Below, piece by piece: positions 1 through 8,180 of a stretch of 57,956 nt of DNA. Origin of the DNA: Desulfobulbus rhabdoformis (lineage in GTDB: Bacteria > Desulfobacterota > Desulfobulbia > Desulfobulbales > Desulfobulbaceae); the NCBI RefSeq assembly GCF_016919065.1, contig NZ_JAFFQA010000033.1, positions 1-57,956 of the forward strand, given 5' to 3'. Position 1 is the stretch's first letter. Every line of letters starts with the position of its first letter. The notes under the pieces were generated by a model. The model saw only the letters and a program-made list of their open reading frames with translations. It searched no databases and was not told where the DNA came from. The position numbers and the translations under genes are program-made.

Positions 1-235
1 GGGCTGGGGCGGGATCCCGGCCGGGCCGTGTCACCTGTAACAGGTGGTGGAGGGGTTCAAAGACTTTAGAATATATTCGTGATGTTTCTGGGGGTCAACT
101 GGTTTTCGGAATCTGGCGGTTGCTCCCGGAGAACGGGGGGCGTTCGTAAAAATATCAGTGAAAATTTCTGATTTTGATATAAAGTATAGGTAAGTACAGC
201 AGTTGATCATCGACTCTCGCTCAAGGAGGTACGAT

Positions 236-721
236 ATGCAGGCAATACAAAGCATCCTCACCCCGATAGATTTTTCTGACAATGCCGGCAAGATCGTCAA
301 GGCGGCTGCGTACGTGGCCGGAACCTTTAAAGCAGAACTGCATCTGGTTTTTGTGGTGCAGAGCTTTGAAGATTACAGCGGATTTTTCGTCCCGCCCATT
401 TCCCTCCCCAACATGGAGGAGGAACTTTTTGCTTCTGCCGAGCAGCAGATGGAATCCTACATCGAAGAAAACAAAACCCTGTTTGCCGATGCCGGTGTCT
501 CGAGCGTCACGGGCAAGGTCCTGACAGGCGATGTGGCAGAAGAGATCCTCACCTTTGCCGCCAAAAAGAAGGTGGAGCTCATAATTATGGGGACTCATGG
601 GTACAAGGGACTTGAGCGTATCATGTTTGGCTCAGTGGCGGACAAAGTCGTGAAAACTGCCTGTTGTCCGGTAATGACTATAAACCCGTACCGGGAGGAA
701 TGTGAGGGTAACGTCACCTAA
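236..721 (+). CDS. Universal stress protein (UspA family, ATP-binding type)
   Basis: A 161-residue single-domain Usp. It begins MQAIQSILTPIDFSD, the usual first strand with the conserved Asp of the family. Near the C-terminus the nucleotide loop GTHG-X9-GS (the G-2X-G-9X-G-S/T pattern) is intact, so an ATP-binding type is expected. Such proteins are cytoplasmic and act in stress survival, but the ligand-dependent role is usually unknown. The start is the ATG at 236, chosen because AGGAGG lies at 224-229, 6 nt upstream; a TTG 33 nt earlier is in frame but has no ribosome site. It appears monocistronic and is followed by a terminator at 785-817. No gene was recognised before it. Confidence 0.93.
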   Translation: MQAIQSILTPIDFSDNAGKIVKAAAYVAGTFKAELHLVFVVQSFEDYSGFFVPPISLPNMEEELFASAEQQMESYIEENKTLFADAGVSSVTGKVLTGDVAEEILTFAAKKKVELIIMGTHGYKGLERIMFGSVADKVVKTACCPVMTINPYREECEGNVT

Positions 722-784
722 CTCGCACCTGAGAATCTGGTCTTCGTCAGCAGGTGAGGGTGGAGGAGAATAACGCCCCGCTGT

Positions 785-817
785 GAAAAACGCCCTTGAA
801 AAGTGGGGGCGTTTTTC
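785..817 (+). terminator. Rho-independent terminator after usp
   Basis: The hairpin pairs AAAAACGCCC (786-795) with GGGGCGTTTTT (806-816); the closing A/T pairs serve as the tract on either strand. It ends the universal stress protein unit and sits just before the PilZ gene. Confidence 0.75.
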
Positions 818-852
818 CGGGAGCCGGGTGTCTGGAATCAAGAGGAATGGCT

Positions 853-1173
853 ATGGATCAACGAAAATATCCTCGCATACGGATTCGGAATATGAGTATC
901 GACGTTTCCGACGGCATGGGCTGCTGTTCGGCTGCGGTGAGCGATATCTCTCGAGGCGGTCTGTGCCTCGCTGACATGGGCAAGCGTTTTGGTAAAAAAA
1001 CAGACAAGTTTACTGTCGTGGCAACCAGCGGTGAGAAGCATTTCAAGTTCCAGGTTAAACCGCGTTGGATCCGGCTGGGGCAATGGAATAAAAGGATCGG
1101 GGTAGAGATCGATGCGCCCCCGGCCCAGTGGACGGCCTATATCATCTCCCTTGAACACCAGCGGCAACTGTAA
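853..1173 (+). CDS. PilZ domain protein (c-di-GMP binding)
   Basis: A protein of about 106 residues made of one PilZ domain. The N-terminal arginine motif is seen in QRKYPRIRIR (RxxxR pattern) and the second ligand motif in DISRGG (D/NxSxxG), so both c-di-GMP contact motifs are present. The family binds c-di-GMP in the cytoplasm and passes the signal to partners in motility, adhesion or polysaccharide synthesis. The target here cannot be read from the sequence. AGAGGA at 841-846 gives good spacing to the ATG at 853; the in-frame ATG at 847 would sit directly on it. It has no operon partner. A LapD-type c-di-GMP receptor lies far downstream in the same window. Confidence 0.85.
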   Translation: MDQRKYPRIRIRNMSIDVSDGMGCCSAAVSDISRGGLCLADMGKRFGKKTDKFTVVATSGEKHFKFQVKPRWIRLGQWNKRIGVEIDAPPAQWTAYIISLEHQRQL

Positions 1174-1183
1174 TACTCAAGGG

Positions 1184-1209
1184 TGCCGGTTATTTTTCCT
1201 TTACCGGCA
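1184..1209. terminator. Weak hairpin between convergent genes
   Basis: TGCCGGT (1184-1190) pairs with ACCGGCA (1203-1209) across a 12-nt T-rich loop. It lies between the PilZ gene (+) and the unknown gene ending at 1248 (-). It has no strong T-tract, so its terminator role is tentative. Confidence 0.4.
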
Positions 1210-1247
1210 TTCTCTGATCCATAAAGCACTTTTCCCCTTGAGGCCTC

Positions 1248-2327
1248 TCACCTCTCTTGTAACAATGCCAGGCAACATCCTTGCTCCTGCGAGGTCGTGC
1301 CTGTTCCCGAGTCGCTCTTTCCTGCCGCAAAGCCTTCCATCATGAGCCGTTTGGCTGAAATATTGGGAAAATAGATAAACTCAAGTTGGCATCGTCCGGC
1401 TTGATGCTGGGGAAATTCCTCCTCCAGAAGCTCTTTCCAGTCAGCCTGATGTTGTCTCCAGTCATCTGCAAGCGTAGCTGCAGCTTCGGGGGCAAGTGGT
1501 GCCATGAGTTGAGAGAGGGCCGCCTGCAATCTGGGCAGTTTTTGCAGCAGCGGCTGGGCGCCGGGGCTTTCCCGCAAGGCAAGGCAGGGCAGTGGCAGGC
1601 TGACCAGTACCGAGGCTTCCTGTCGACGTATCTTCTCATAGACTTCCTGCAGCAGTTCCATGGCAAGGGCGTGTCGAGTGATCAGGAGTCGTGGAGTCTG
1701 TTCAAGATCATGGAAATAGAGTCGCGCCCATGCTTTCAGCCGGTGTTTCAGCATGGAAGCTGACTCGGCAGAAGACTGCCCGGCTTCACTTGGCTGGCTA
1801 AAAGGCAGTTCATCTTCTTCCCGCAGTTCCTGAAACAGGTCCTGCTGGCGGGTGGTGATATGGGAAAGCGCGCTGCCGATGTCTGTTTGCTGGGCATCAA
1901 ACCATTCCCCCAGTTTAAGCATCAGGCGTGATTGCCAGAGTTGCAGTTGTGCCACTTCCTCGGTGCGAATGTCGGTGCGTTTGAGCAGGTCACTGATAAG
2001 AGAACCGCTGGACTCTCTTTGCTGTCCTCCACGTTGCAGCCCCGCCAGAGTAAGCATGCTGAGTTGGGTGGTATAGTCGGCACCGTTGCGGCGCATGTCT
2101 TCAACCAAGGCCATAAAACGATCCCGTTTCGGGCCAAGTGGTGCCGGGGTAAACGAGCCCAGACGTCCCATTTCCAGGCAACGGCTGAGATAGCCGGAGT
2201 CGGTTGCTAGTGATTCGTTTTCCACGGCTTGCATGTGGACAACCTGGTCGAAAACCTGTACAAGGGGGACAAGCAAACCCGCATCAGGCAGGGTTTCGGG
2301 AAATACGCAGGCATAAGTTGTGTTCAT
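1248..2327 (-). CDS. Hypothetical protein, function unknown
   Basis: A 359-residue soluble protein (MNTTYACVFPETLPDAG at the N-terminus) that I do not recognise. No membrane helix or signal peptide is visible. It is rich in Leu, Gln and Glu and probably mostly alpha-helical, with a short Ser/Ala/Glu-rich linker near residues 175-190. The length, codon use and clean convergent spacing to the PilZ gene support a real gene. The start at 2327 faces the ATG of the next gene across 3 bp, so its promoter must lie inside that neighbour. No good Shine-Dalgarno site is visible, and a later start is possible. Confidence 0.7.
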   Translation of the reverse strand: MNTTYACVFPETLPDAGLLVPLVQVFDQVVHMQAVENESLATDSGYLSRCLEMGRLGSFTPAPLGPKRDRFMALVEDMRRNGADYTTQLSMLTLAGLQRGGQQRESSGSLISDLLKRTDIRTEEVAQLQLWQSRLMLKLGEWFDAQQTDIGSALSHITTRQQDLFQELREEDELPFSQPSEAGQSSAESASMLKHRLKAWARLYFHDLEQTPRLLITRHALAMELLQEVYEKIRRQEASVLVSLPLPCLALRESPGAQPLLQKLPRLQAALSQLMAPLAPEAAATLADDWRQHQADWKELLEEEFPQHQAGRCQLEFIYFPNISAKRLMMEGFAAGKSDSGTGTTSQEQGCCLALLQER

Positions 2328-2330
2328 AAT

Positions 2331-2690
2331 ATGAAAACGTTACGGGAAAAAATTACATTTGTTTTAACAGCACTGGCTTATGTGCTGTTTCATTTAGTTG
2401 TCAATACAGACCATAGCATCGATTACATGGGAACGTTGAAACAAATGGCGACGACCGCCCCTTATGCACTGGGCTTGGCGTATATCGTTGCCGTGTTTTT
2501 TCGTCACTACTCAGGAAAAGGCTGGCTCCCTTGGGATCGAATTGCTCGCGTCTTTTTTACAGTCGGTATTCTTTTCGGGTTTTATTTAAGTCTCTATCAT
2601 TCCGCCGCAAGAAGGCTGCCGCCGGAGGTTGAGATGCAGAAGCAACCCTCGACCGTGGAGAAATTTTACAACTGGATTAAGGAAAAATGA
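2331..2690 (+). CDS. Small inner-membrane protein, function unknown
   Basis: A 119-residue protein with a basic N-terminus (MKTLREK) and three predicted hydrophobic helices: about residues 8-24, 41-56 and 74-92. A charged, soluble C-terminal tail ends in WIKEK. I do not recognise the family. The ATG at 2331 is chosen because it places a positively charged start before the first helix; an upstream in-frame start would run through the neighbouring gene's 5' end. No clear ribosome site precedes it. The gene is divergent from the unknown gene at 1248-2327, with 3 bp between start codons. A terminator follows at 2744-2776. Confidence 0.72.
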   Translation: MKTLREKITFVLTALAYVLFHLVVNTDHSIDYMGTLKQMATTAPYALGLAYIVAVFFRHYSGKGWLPWDRIARVFFTVGILFGFYLSLYHSAARRLPPEVEMQKQPSTVEKFYNWIKEK

Positions 2691-2743
2691 TGTTCGCCAT
2701 AAGCAGGCTTGAAACACGAGTAAGTTTGCTTCAAGGACTCAGA

Positions 2744-2776
2744 GGGGCTTGGAAAAGTTAATAATTCAAGCCCCCT
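2744..2776. terminator. Hairpin between convergent genes
   Basis: GGGGCTTG (2744-2751) pairs with CAAGCCCC (2767-2774), followed by CTTT on the plus strand. It lies between the small membrane protein gene (+) and the beta-helix gene ending at 2810 (-). Confidence 0.6.
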
Positions 2777-2809
2777 TTGCATTAAAAATGCAGTATTCAG
2801 GGACGACAA

Positions 2810-3811
2810 TTACCGCAGAACGGATTTGCGAGGGTGCAATCCTGAAGTTGTGGTGACGCCCGGCAACACGAGGCTTTTAGGTCCCAGGATGGTTCCGGGG
2901 CTGGTTACCGAGTTGCAGCCGGTCTGACAGTCGTCGCCCAGAATCGCACCGAATTTGCGCAGGCCTGTGTCTATCTTCTTGATACTGGTGCGGATCGTGA
3001 CATTACCTGGGATAAAACGGAGGTTGGCGCATTTGGTGCCGGCGCCGAGGTTGACCCGGTTGCCGAGGATAGAATCGCCCAGATAGGCAAAATGACCGGC
3101 CTTGGCATCGTTGAGAAAAACGGAGTGTTTGACCTCGGTCGTGTGGCCAACCACACAGCGGTGCCCAACGAGAGTGTAGCCACGCAGATAGGCCCCTTGA
3201 CGAATTTCGGTATGATCGCCGATAATGGCAGGTGACTTGATCATCGCTCCCGGTTCAATGAGCACTCCCTGGCCAATTTTGATATTGCGCCCAACCATGA
3301 CCGCACCGGCCATGATAACCGAGGCGCCGTTGAGATACTGTCCATTCTCCCAGACGCGGAGTTCGCCTTTGGTGGTGTCGCCGTAGGTGATGACGCACTC
3401 ACGGGCATTGCGGAGTTTTCCGTTGTACCAGACATAGGGGCTGTCCAGGGGCACCCCGTCGTGAATACAGACATGTTGAAAACAGGGAGCGGTATTATCG
3501 CGCACGTATTCTTTGAGTTTTTTTAACGGGTCCCAGACATGAGGGCAGTCGACAAAAAGGGCGCGTTCGGGGAAGTCGGCGAGTTCGAAAAACGATCCAG
3601 TGGTCAGCATAGGTGGCTCCAGGCGGCAAGCGAAGGCTGTATTCAGTGTTTGCTCTACTCCGGTTGTCACAAACAGCGAACCTGGGCACTGCAAAATGCT
3701 CACGAGTTCAGAACGAGACAACGTGTGGGGCGATGACTTCCTTTCTATATTGGCCAACAGGTTTTTCTTCAAGGGAAAATTTTCTTGGTTTCCTTCTACG
3801 TTGTTCTCCAA
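2810..3811 (-). CDS. Left-handed beta-helix (hexapeptide repeat) protein, GlmU C-terminal-like
   Basis: A 333-residue protein. After about 150 unmatched residues the C-terminal half shows repeated hexapeptide turns (for example IKIGQGVLIEPGAMIKSPA, IIGDHTEIRQGAYLRG, LGNRVNLGAGTKCANL), the hallmark of left-handed parallel beta-helix acyltransferases such as the GlmU C-terminal half. No Rossmann pyrophosphorylase motif is visible in the N-terminus. A sugar nucleotide acetyltransferase or a structural homologue is plausible; the substrate cannot be assigned. The start is uncertain: position 3811 is a TTG without a strong ribosome site. A better-placed ATG at 3825 (AGGAG upstream) is in another frame and closes after nine codons, so it may be a tiny upstream reading frame. 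Divergent from lon. Confidence 0.78.
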   Translation of the reverse strand: MENNVEGNQENFPLKKNLLANIERKSSPHTLSRSELVSILQCPGSLFVTTGVEQTLNTAFACRLEPPMLTTGSFFELADFPERALFVDCPHVWDPLKKLKEYVRDNTAPCFQHVCIHDGVPLDSPYVWYNGKLRNARECVITYGDTTKGELRVWENGQYLNGASVIMAGAVMVGRNIKIGQGVLIEPGAMIKSPAIIGDHTEIRQGAYLRGYTLVGHRCVVGHTTEVKHSVFLNDAKAGHFAYLGDSILGNRVNLGAGTKCANLRFIPGNVTIRTSIKKIDTGLRKFGAILGDDCQTGCNSVTSPGTILGPKSLVLPGVTTTSGLHPRKSVLR

Positions 3812-3854
3812 CCCACCGCTGTCATGGATTCAGCTCTCCTGTCGAGGGCGTGTC

Positions 3855-3883
3855 TTGACTTCGGTTAGGGTTGTGTTTACTGT
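3855..3883 (+). promoter_or_regulatory. Candidate sigma70 promoter for lon
   Basis: TTGACT (3855-3860), a 17-nt spacer and TACTGT (3878-3883). It lies in the divergent space 55 nt before the lon start. A short hairpin (TGCCG/CGGCA, about 3906-3919) lies between it and the ribosome site. Confidence 0.5.
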
Positions 3884-3937
3884 CGTGGAACAATTGGGTT
3901 ACGACTGCCGTTCACGGCAATTTTAAGGAGGAATAGA

Positions 3938-6385
3938 GTGGAATTTGATGATTCATTATCAACCAGTATGGGAGATTTTGGGGAACAGACACAGGATCTG
4001 GAAATCCCCGAGTCACTCCCCATGATGGCTGTTCGTGATGTGGTGGTCTTTAACTATATGATCATCCCATTGTTTGTCGGTCGCCCCGGTTCCATTGAAG
4101 CGGTGAACGAGGGACTGAACAGCAACAAGCTGCTGATGCTGGTGACTCAAAAAGATCCCACCAAGGATGATCCCGAAGAGGAGGATCTCTACGAGGTCGG
4201 TATGGTCTCCATGATCATGCGAACCCTCAAGTTGCCCGATGGCCGCCTCAAGGTACTGGTACAGGCGCTGTCTAAGGCAAAAATTCGTAAGGTCCTGCAG
4301 GAAAAACCGCATTTCCAGGTGGAGATTGATCTGGTTGAAGATCAGGAGCCCGACGTGATCTCCGTGGAAACCGAAGCGTTGATGCGCACCGTTCGGGAGC
4401 AGACGGAAAAGATCATGTCCCTGCGGGGGATTCTGTCCTCGGATTTGATGATGATCATCAACAATATCGAGGAACCGGGGCGTCTTGCTGATTTGGTCGG
4501 GTCCAACCTGCGCCTCAAAGTCACCGAGTCACAGAAGATCCTTGAAACCGAGGATCCCGTGGAACGGCTGCGGCTGGTGGCTGATCTGCTGCACAAAGAG
4601 CTTGAAGTGTCCACCGTGCAGGCCAAAATTCAGTCCGATGCCAAAGAGGAGATGTCACGCAGCCAGCGAGAATATTTTCTGCGTGAGCAGATTCAGGCGC
4701 TGAAGCGTGAACTCGGTGACGAGGACAGCTACTCGCAGGAGATCGAAGAGCTTGCCAAGCAGTTGCGCAAAAAGAAAATGCCCAAGACCGCCAAGAAAGA
4801 GGCACGTAAGCAGTTGCGGCGACTGGAGATGATGCATCCTGATGCCTCCGAGGCAACCATTGTTCGCACCTACCTGGAGTGGTTTCTCGATTTACCCTGG
4901 AAGAAATCCTCCAAAGATATGCTTGATCTCAAGGTGGCCTCTCAGGTCCTGGACGAGGATCACTACGGGCTTGACCGCATTAAAGAGCGCATTCTCGAGT
5001 ATCTGGCGGTGCGTAAGCTCAATAATAACACCAAGGGGCCCATTATCTGTTTTGCAGGCCCTCCCGGTGTGGGCAAGACCTCTCTTGGCCAGGCCATTGC
5101 CAAGGCAATGAACCGGAAGTTTTATCGCTTGTCACTGGGCGGAATGCGCGATGAGGCCGAGATCCGTGGTCACCGCCGCACCTATATCGGTGCGATGCCC
5201 GGCCGTATTTTGCAGGGACTCAAAAATGTTGGCACCAACAACCCGGTGTTCATGATGGATGAGATCGATAAAATCGGTGACGATTACCGTGGCGATCCCT
5301 CCTCAGCCCTGCTGGAGGTGCTTGACCCGGAGCAGAATAATACCTTCTCCGATCATTATATGAACCTGCCCTTTGATCTTTCCAAGTGTATGTTCATCAC
5401 CACCGCCAATCGAACCGACACGATCCCCGGGCCACTTTTGGATCGTATGGAGGTGATTCAGCTCTCCGGGTACACCCTGGAAGAAAAGATGGTCATTGCC
5501 AACAAGTATTTGTTGGTGCGCCAGGTGGAGGAGAACGGGATCAAGCCCAGTCAGATCAAACTTGATAACGCTACCCTTGAGCTCATTATCAGTCATTACA
5601 CCCACGAGGCAGGGGTGCGTAACCTGGAGCGGGCGCTGGGCAAGATTTGTCGTAAGATTGCCCGTAAAGTGGCTGAAGGGGGACGTGGACCGTACGTGAT
5701 TTCTGCCAACACCGTGGAAAAATACCTGGGGCCGCCCAGGTTTCTTCCGGAAACCGAGCTGGATACCAGCGCCCAGCCAGGCCTGGTTATCGGTCTTGCC
5801 TGGACAGAGGTTGGGGGTGAACTGCTCCACATTGAAACCTCGGTCATGCCGGGAAAAGGGCGCCTGCAGCTGACCGGGCATCTGGGAGAGGTGATGAAGG
5901 AGTCCGCCCATGCGGCGTTGAGCTACTGTCGGAGCCGTAACAAGGAGTTGGGGGTCGAGCCGGAGTATTTTGATACCCACGACATCCACATCCATGTCCC
6001 TGCCGGTGCTATTCCCAAAGATGGCCCTTCGGCCGGTATTACCATCACCACGGCACTGTTTTCTGCCATCCGCGGTAAGGCCCTCAAGCGTGGTTTTGCC
6101 ATGACCGGTGAGGTTACCTTGCGCGGGCGGGTACTCCCCATTGGTGGGCTGAAAGATAAGGCGCTGGCAGCCCTGCGCGCTGGTATTACAAAAATTCTGA
6201 TTCCCCAGGAAAACCAGAAAGATCTGGTTGAGATTCCCGAAGAGTTACGCAAGAAGATAACCTTTTATCCGGTTGAGCATATGGATGAAGTCATTGAGTT
6301 GACCTTGGGTAAATCTCCAGGGAAAAAGACCCCGGCCAAGGGGGCTGCCAAGAAGGTGGCGGCAAAGGCTGCCCCAGCCAAATAA
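3938..6385 (+). CDS. lon: ATP-dependent Lon protease
   Basis: An 815-residue full-length LonA. Order: N-terminal substrate domain (about 25-220), helical region, AAA+ module with Walker A GPPGVGKT (374-381) and Walker B FMMDEID, then the protease domain. The catalytic dyad is intact: Ser698 in PKDGPSAG and Lys741 in GGLKDK. It degrades misfolded and regulatory proteins in the cytoplasm as an ATP-driven hexamer. The C-terminal tail is a lysine/alanine/proline-rich stretch ending KAAPAK, longer than in enteric Lon. The start is GTG at 3938, with AAGGAGG about 8 nt upstream. Divergent from the beta-helix gene; a terminator follows at 6408-6441. No heat-shock operator was recognised. Confidence 0.98.
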   Translation: MEFDDSLSTSMGDFGEQTQDLEIPESLPMMAVRDVVVFNYMIIPLFVGRPGSIEAVNEGLNSNKLLMLVTQKDPTKDDPEEEDLYEVGMVSMIMRTLKLPDGRLKVLVQALSKAKIRKVLQEKPHFQVEIDLVEDQEPDVISVETEALMRTVREQTEKIMSLRGILSSDLMMIINNIEEPGRLADLVGSNLRLKVTESQKILETEDPVERLRLVADLLHKELEVSTVQAKIQSDAKEEMSRSQREYFLREQIQALKRELGDEDSYSQEIEELAKQLRKKKMPKTAKKEARKQLRRLEMMHPDASEATIVRTYLEWFLDLPWKKSSKDMLDLKVASQVLDEDHYGLDRIKERILEYLAVRKLNNNTKGPIICFAGPPGVGKTSLGQAIAKAMNRKFYRLSLGGMRDEAEIRGHRRTYIGAMPGRILQGLKNVGTNNPVFMMDEIDKIGDDYRGDPSSALLEVLDPEQNNTFSDHYMNLPFDLSKCMFITTANRTDTIPGPLLDRMEVIQLSGYTLEEKMVIANKYLLVRQVEENGIKPSQIKLDNATLELIISHYTHEAGVRNLERALGKICRKIARKVAEGGRGPYVISANTVEKYLGPPRFLPETELDTSAQPGLVIGLAWTEVGGELLHIETSVMPGKGRLQLTGHLGEVMKESAHAALSYCRSRNKELGVEPEYFDTHDIHIHVPAGAIPKDGPSAGITITTALFSAIRGKALKRGFAMTGEVTLRGRVLPIGGLKDKALAALRAGITKILIPQENQKDLVEIPEELRKKITFYPVEHMDEVIELTLGKSPGKKTPAKGAAKKVAAKAAPAK

Positions 6386-6407
6386 CTTGACAACTCCCCC
6401 AGTACTG

Positions 6408-6441
6408 AAAAAGCGGTCGGATTCTCCGGCCGCTTTTTTTC
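6408..6441 (+). terminator. Rho-independent terminator after lon
   Basis: AAGCGGTCGG (6411-6420) pairs with CCGGCCGCTT (6426-6435), with one G-U pair, followed by a run of T. Confidence 0.85.
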
Positions 6442-6484
6442 ATTCAGCTTTGTAACTGACACCAACTCTTTCAATATCATTGCC

Positions 6485-7480
6485 ATGCGTCGCCTCTTTC
6501 TTGTCCTTCTTGTTCTTGTTTTCCTTGGATTCTCCGGGCTGGGGATTTGGTATGTAAGCTACTTGCGTACTCCATCAACGGGAGAAGGTGAGGAGATCGT
6601 CCGTATAGCTCGAGGAATGGGCGTGCGCCAGATTGGTGCATTACTCGCCCAAAAGGGGCTCATTCAAAACGATATTCGCTATCTTGCCTATGTCTACCTT
6701 GGTGACTTGACTACGCGGTTGCGGGCGGGAGAGTACAGTATTGCGCGGGGATTGACTCCGCCTGAGGTTATCCGGCTTTTGGTTGAAGGAGCCACCTTGC
6801 GGCATCAGGTCACCATTCCTGAAGGGCTCAGTGCCGTCCAGGTGGCGGAACTTTTCGCCCGGGACGGTTGGATTGATCCTGATCGTTTTCTCGCTCTAAC
6901 CCGCAAGAGAGAATTTATTCACTCCTTAGGGCTGGAGGTTGAGAGTCTTGAGGGGTATCTTTTCCCGGAAACCTACACCATGGTCCGCAACGAAGTCAGT
7001 GAACAGAGGGTCCTGGAAATGATGGTGCAGCGTTTTTTTCAGGTTTGGAGTGCGCTGCACGTACCGGAGAAAGGCGTGCATGGTCTGAGCCGGCACCAGG
7101 TCGTTATTCTGGCCTCTATCGTTGAAAAAGAGACGGGTGCGGCATCGGAGCGTCCTCTTATAGCGCGCGTCTTTCTTAATCGTTTAGAAAAGAAGATGCG
7201 CCTCCAATCCGATCCCACCGTGATTTACGGTATCAAGGACTTCAACGGCAATATAACCCGGGCAGATTTGAGGACCAAGACCCCTTACAACACCTATGTC
7301 ATTGCTGGTTTGCCCGCAGGTCCGATCTGTAATCCAGGTCGGGCTGCTTTGGAAGCAATTATTATTCCTGCCGCCTCTGAGGCACTTTATTTTGTTTCCC
7401 GAAACGATGGAACACATATTTTTTCAACAAATCTTCGTGACCATAATCGGGCCGTTTGGAAATTTCAGCGAAAAAAGTAA
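6485..7480 (+). CDS. mltG: Endolytic murein transglycosylase MltG (YceG-like)
   Basis: A 331-residue protein with one N-terminal membrane helix (about residues 2-26) and a periplasmic YceG domain. The catalytic glutamate region is seen in ASIVEKETG, followed by the family stretches RLQSDPTVIYG and NTYVIAGLPAGPICNPG. MltG cleaves nascent glycan strands and is thought to set their length next to the class A PBPs. The length is typical. The start is ATG at 6485, where the basic MRR precedes the helix. It lies 43 nt after the lon terminator and appears monocistronic. Confidence 0.95.
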   Translation: MRRLFLVLLVLVFLGFSGLGIWYVSYLRTPSTGEGEEIVRIARGMGVRQIGALLAQKGLIQNDIRYLAYVYLGDLTTRLRAGEYSIARGLTPPEVIRLLVEGATLRHQVTIPEGLSAVQVAELFARDGWIDPDRFLALTRKREFIHSLGLEVESLEGYLFPETYTMVRNEVSEQRVLEMMVQRFFQVWSALHVPEKGVHGLSRHQVVILASIVEKETGAASERPLIARVFLNRLEKKMRLQSDPTVIYGIKDFNGNITRADLRTKTPYNTYVIAGLPAGPICNPGRAALEAIIIPAASEALYFVSRNDGTHIFSTNLRDHNRAVWKFQRKK

Positions 7481-7780
7481 TTTGTCATACCAATTTATTT
7501 TAGTCTTTTATTGATGAGATGACGCTTGTTAAGGCTGCCCTAAAAATGTGTTTGGTAAACTTTGCTATCTCCTCGCAATCGTGAAATTTTTCGCGACTGT
7601 CGTCTGGGCGACATCAATTCTCTTGTATTTAATTCAATTAGTGTTATGTTCGCCATTCAGGAGTAGAACATGTGGGATTTTCACAGGTTACGTTTTGGTA
7701 CTTTTGGGTAAAGTCCATACGCCAAATAAAAACCCGCATGGGACAAACATTCAGCCCAAGACAAGGAGAAATAGGGAGCA
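7481..7780. other. Intergenic region, long leader before csp
   Basis: About 300 bases without a convincing gene. A weak promoter, TTGTAT-N16-TATGTT (7623-7650), could start a leader of about 125 nt before the cold-shock gene. Long structured leaders are typical of cold-shock genes, but no specific cold-box motif was identified. AAGGAG about 15 nt before 7781 is the likely ribosome site. Confidence 0.35.
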
Positions 7781-7981
7781 ATGTTGACAGGAACAGTAAA
7801 GTGGTTTAACGAAGCAAAAGGTTTTGGTTTTATTGAGCAGGAGGCAGGAAAGGATGTTTTCGTCCACTACTCTGCAATATCCGGAACAGGTTTTAAAACA
7901 CTCAACGAAGGCGACAAGGTTCAGTTTGAGATCATAGACGGGCCCAAAGGTCCGGCTGCCGCCAATGTGATGAAGCAGTGA
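7781..7981 (+). CDS. Cold shock protein (CspA family)
   Basis: A 66-residue single cold-shock domain. RNP1 (KGFGFI) and RNP2 (VFVHYSAI) are both present, so single-stranded RNA/DNA binding and RNA-chaperone activity are expected. The N-terminus MLTGTVKWFNEAKGFGFIEQ is typical. The gene is alone between a long AT-rich leader and a strong terminator at 8000-8033. The sequence does not show whether it is cold-induced or constitutive. Confidence 0.97.
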   Translation: MLTGTVKWFNEAKGFGFIEQEAGKDVFVHYSAISGTGFKTLNEGDKVQFEIIDGPKGPAAANVMKQ

Positions 7982-7999
7982 TAGACGCTTAGCGTTACC

Positions 8000-8033
8000 G
8001 CCCGGCAGGATTTTCCTGCCGGGCTTTTTTTTT
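8000..8033 (+). terminator. Rho-independent terminator after csp
   Basis: CCCGGCAGGA (8001-8010) pairs perfectly with TCCTGCCGGG (8014-8023) around a TTT loop, followed by nine T residues. Confidence 0.93.
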
Positions 8034-8180
8034 GTATTGTTTTTATGAGTTAAGACGCTGTCGGTCGGTGTCGCGTGTTTTTGATTCGGTTCCATTACTC
8101 TCCCGCCCGGTGTCTTTCCAGGCACCAATAACCTGTCAAAGCAGCAGTCGGTTGGTCAGTTTTTTCCCAGGTATAGCATA

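Noticed and set aside
1..235. A possible gene or element at the left edge
   Set aside because: Only a short CACCTG/CAGGTG dyad (32-46) and weak AT-rich boxes were seen; no supported frame or RNA.
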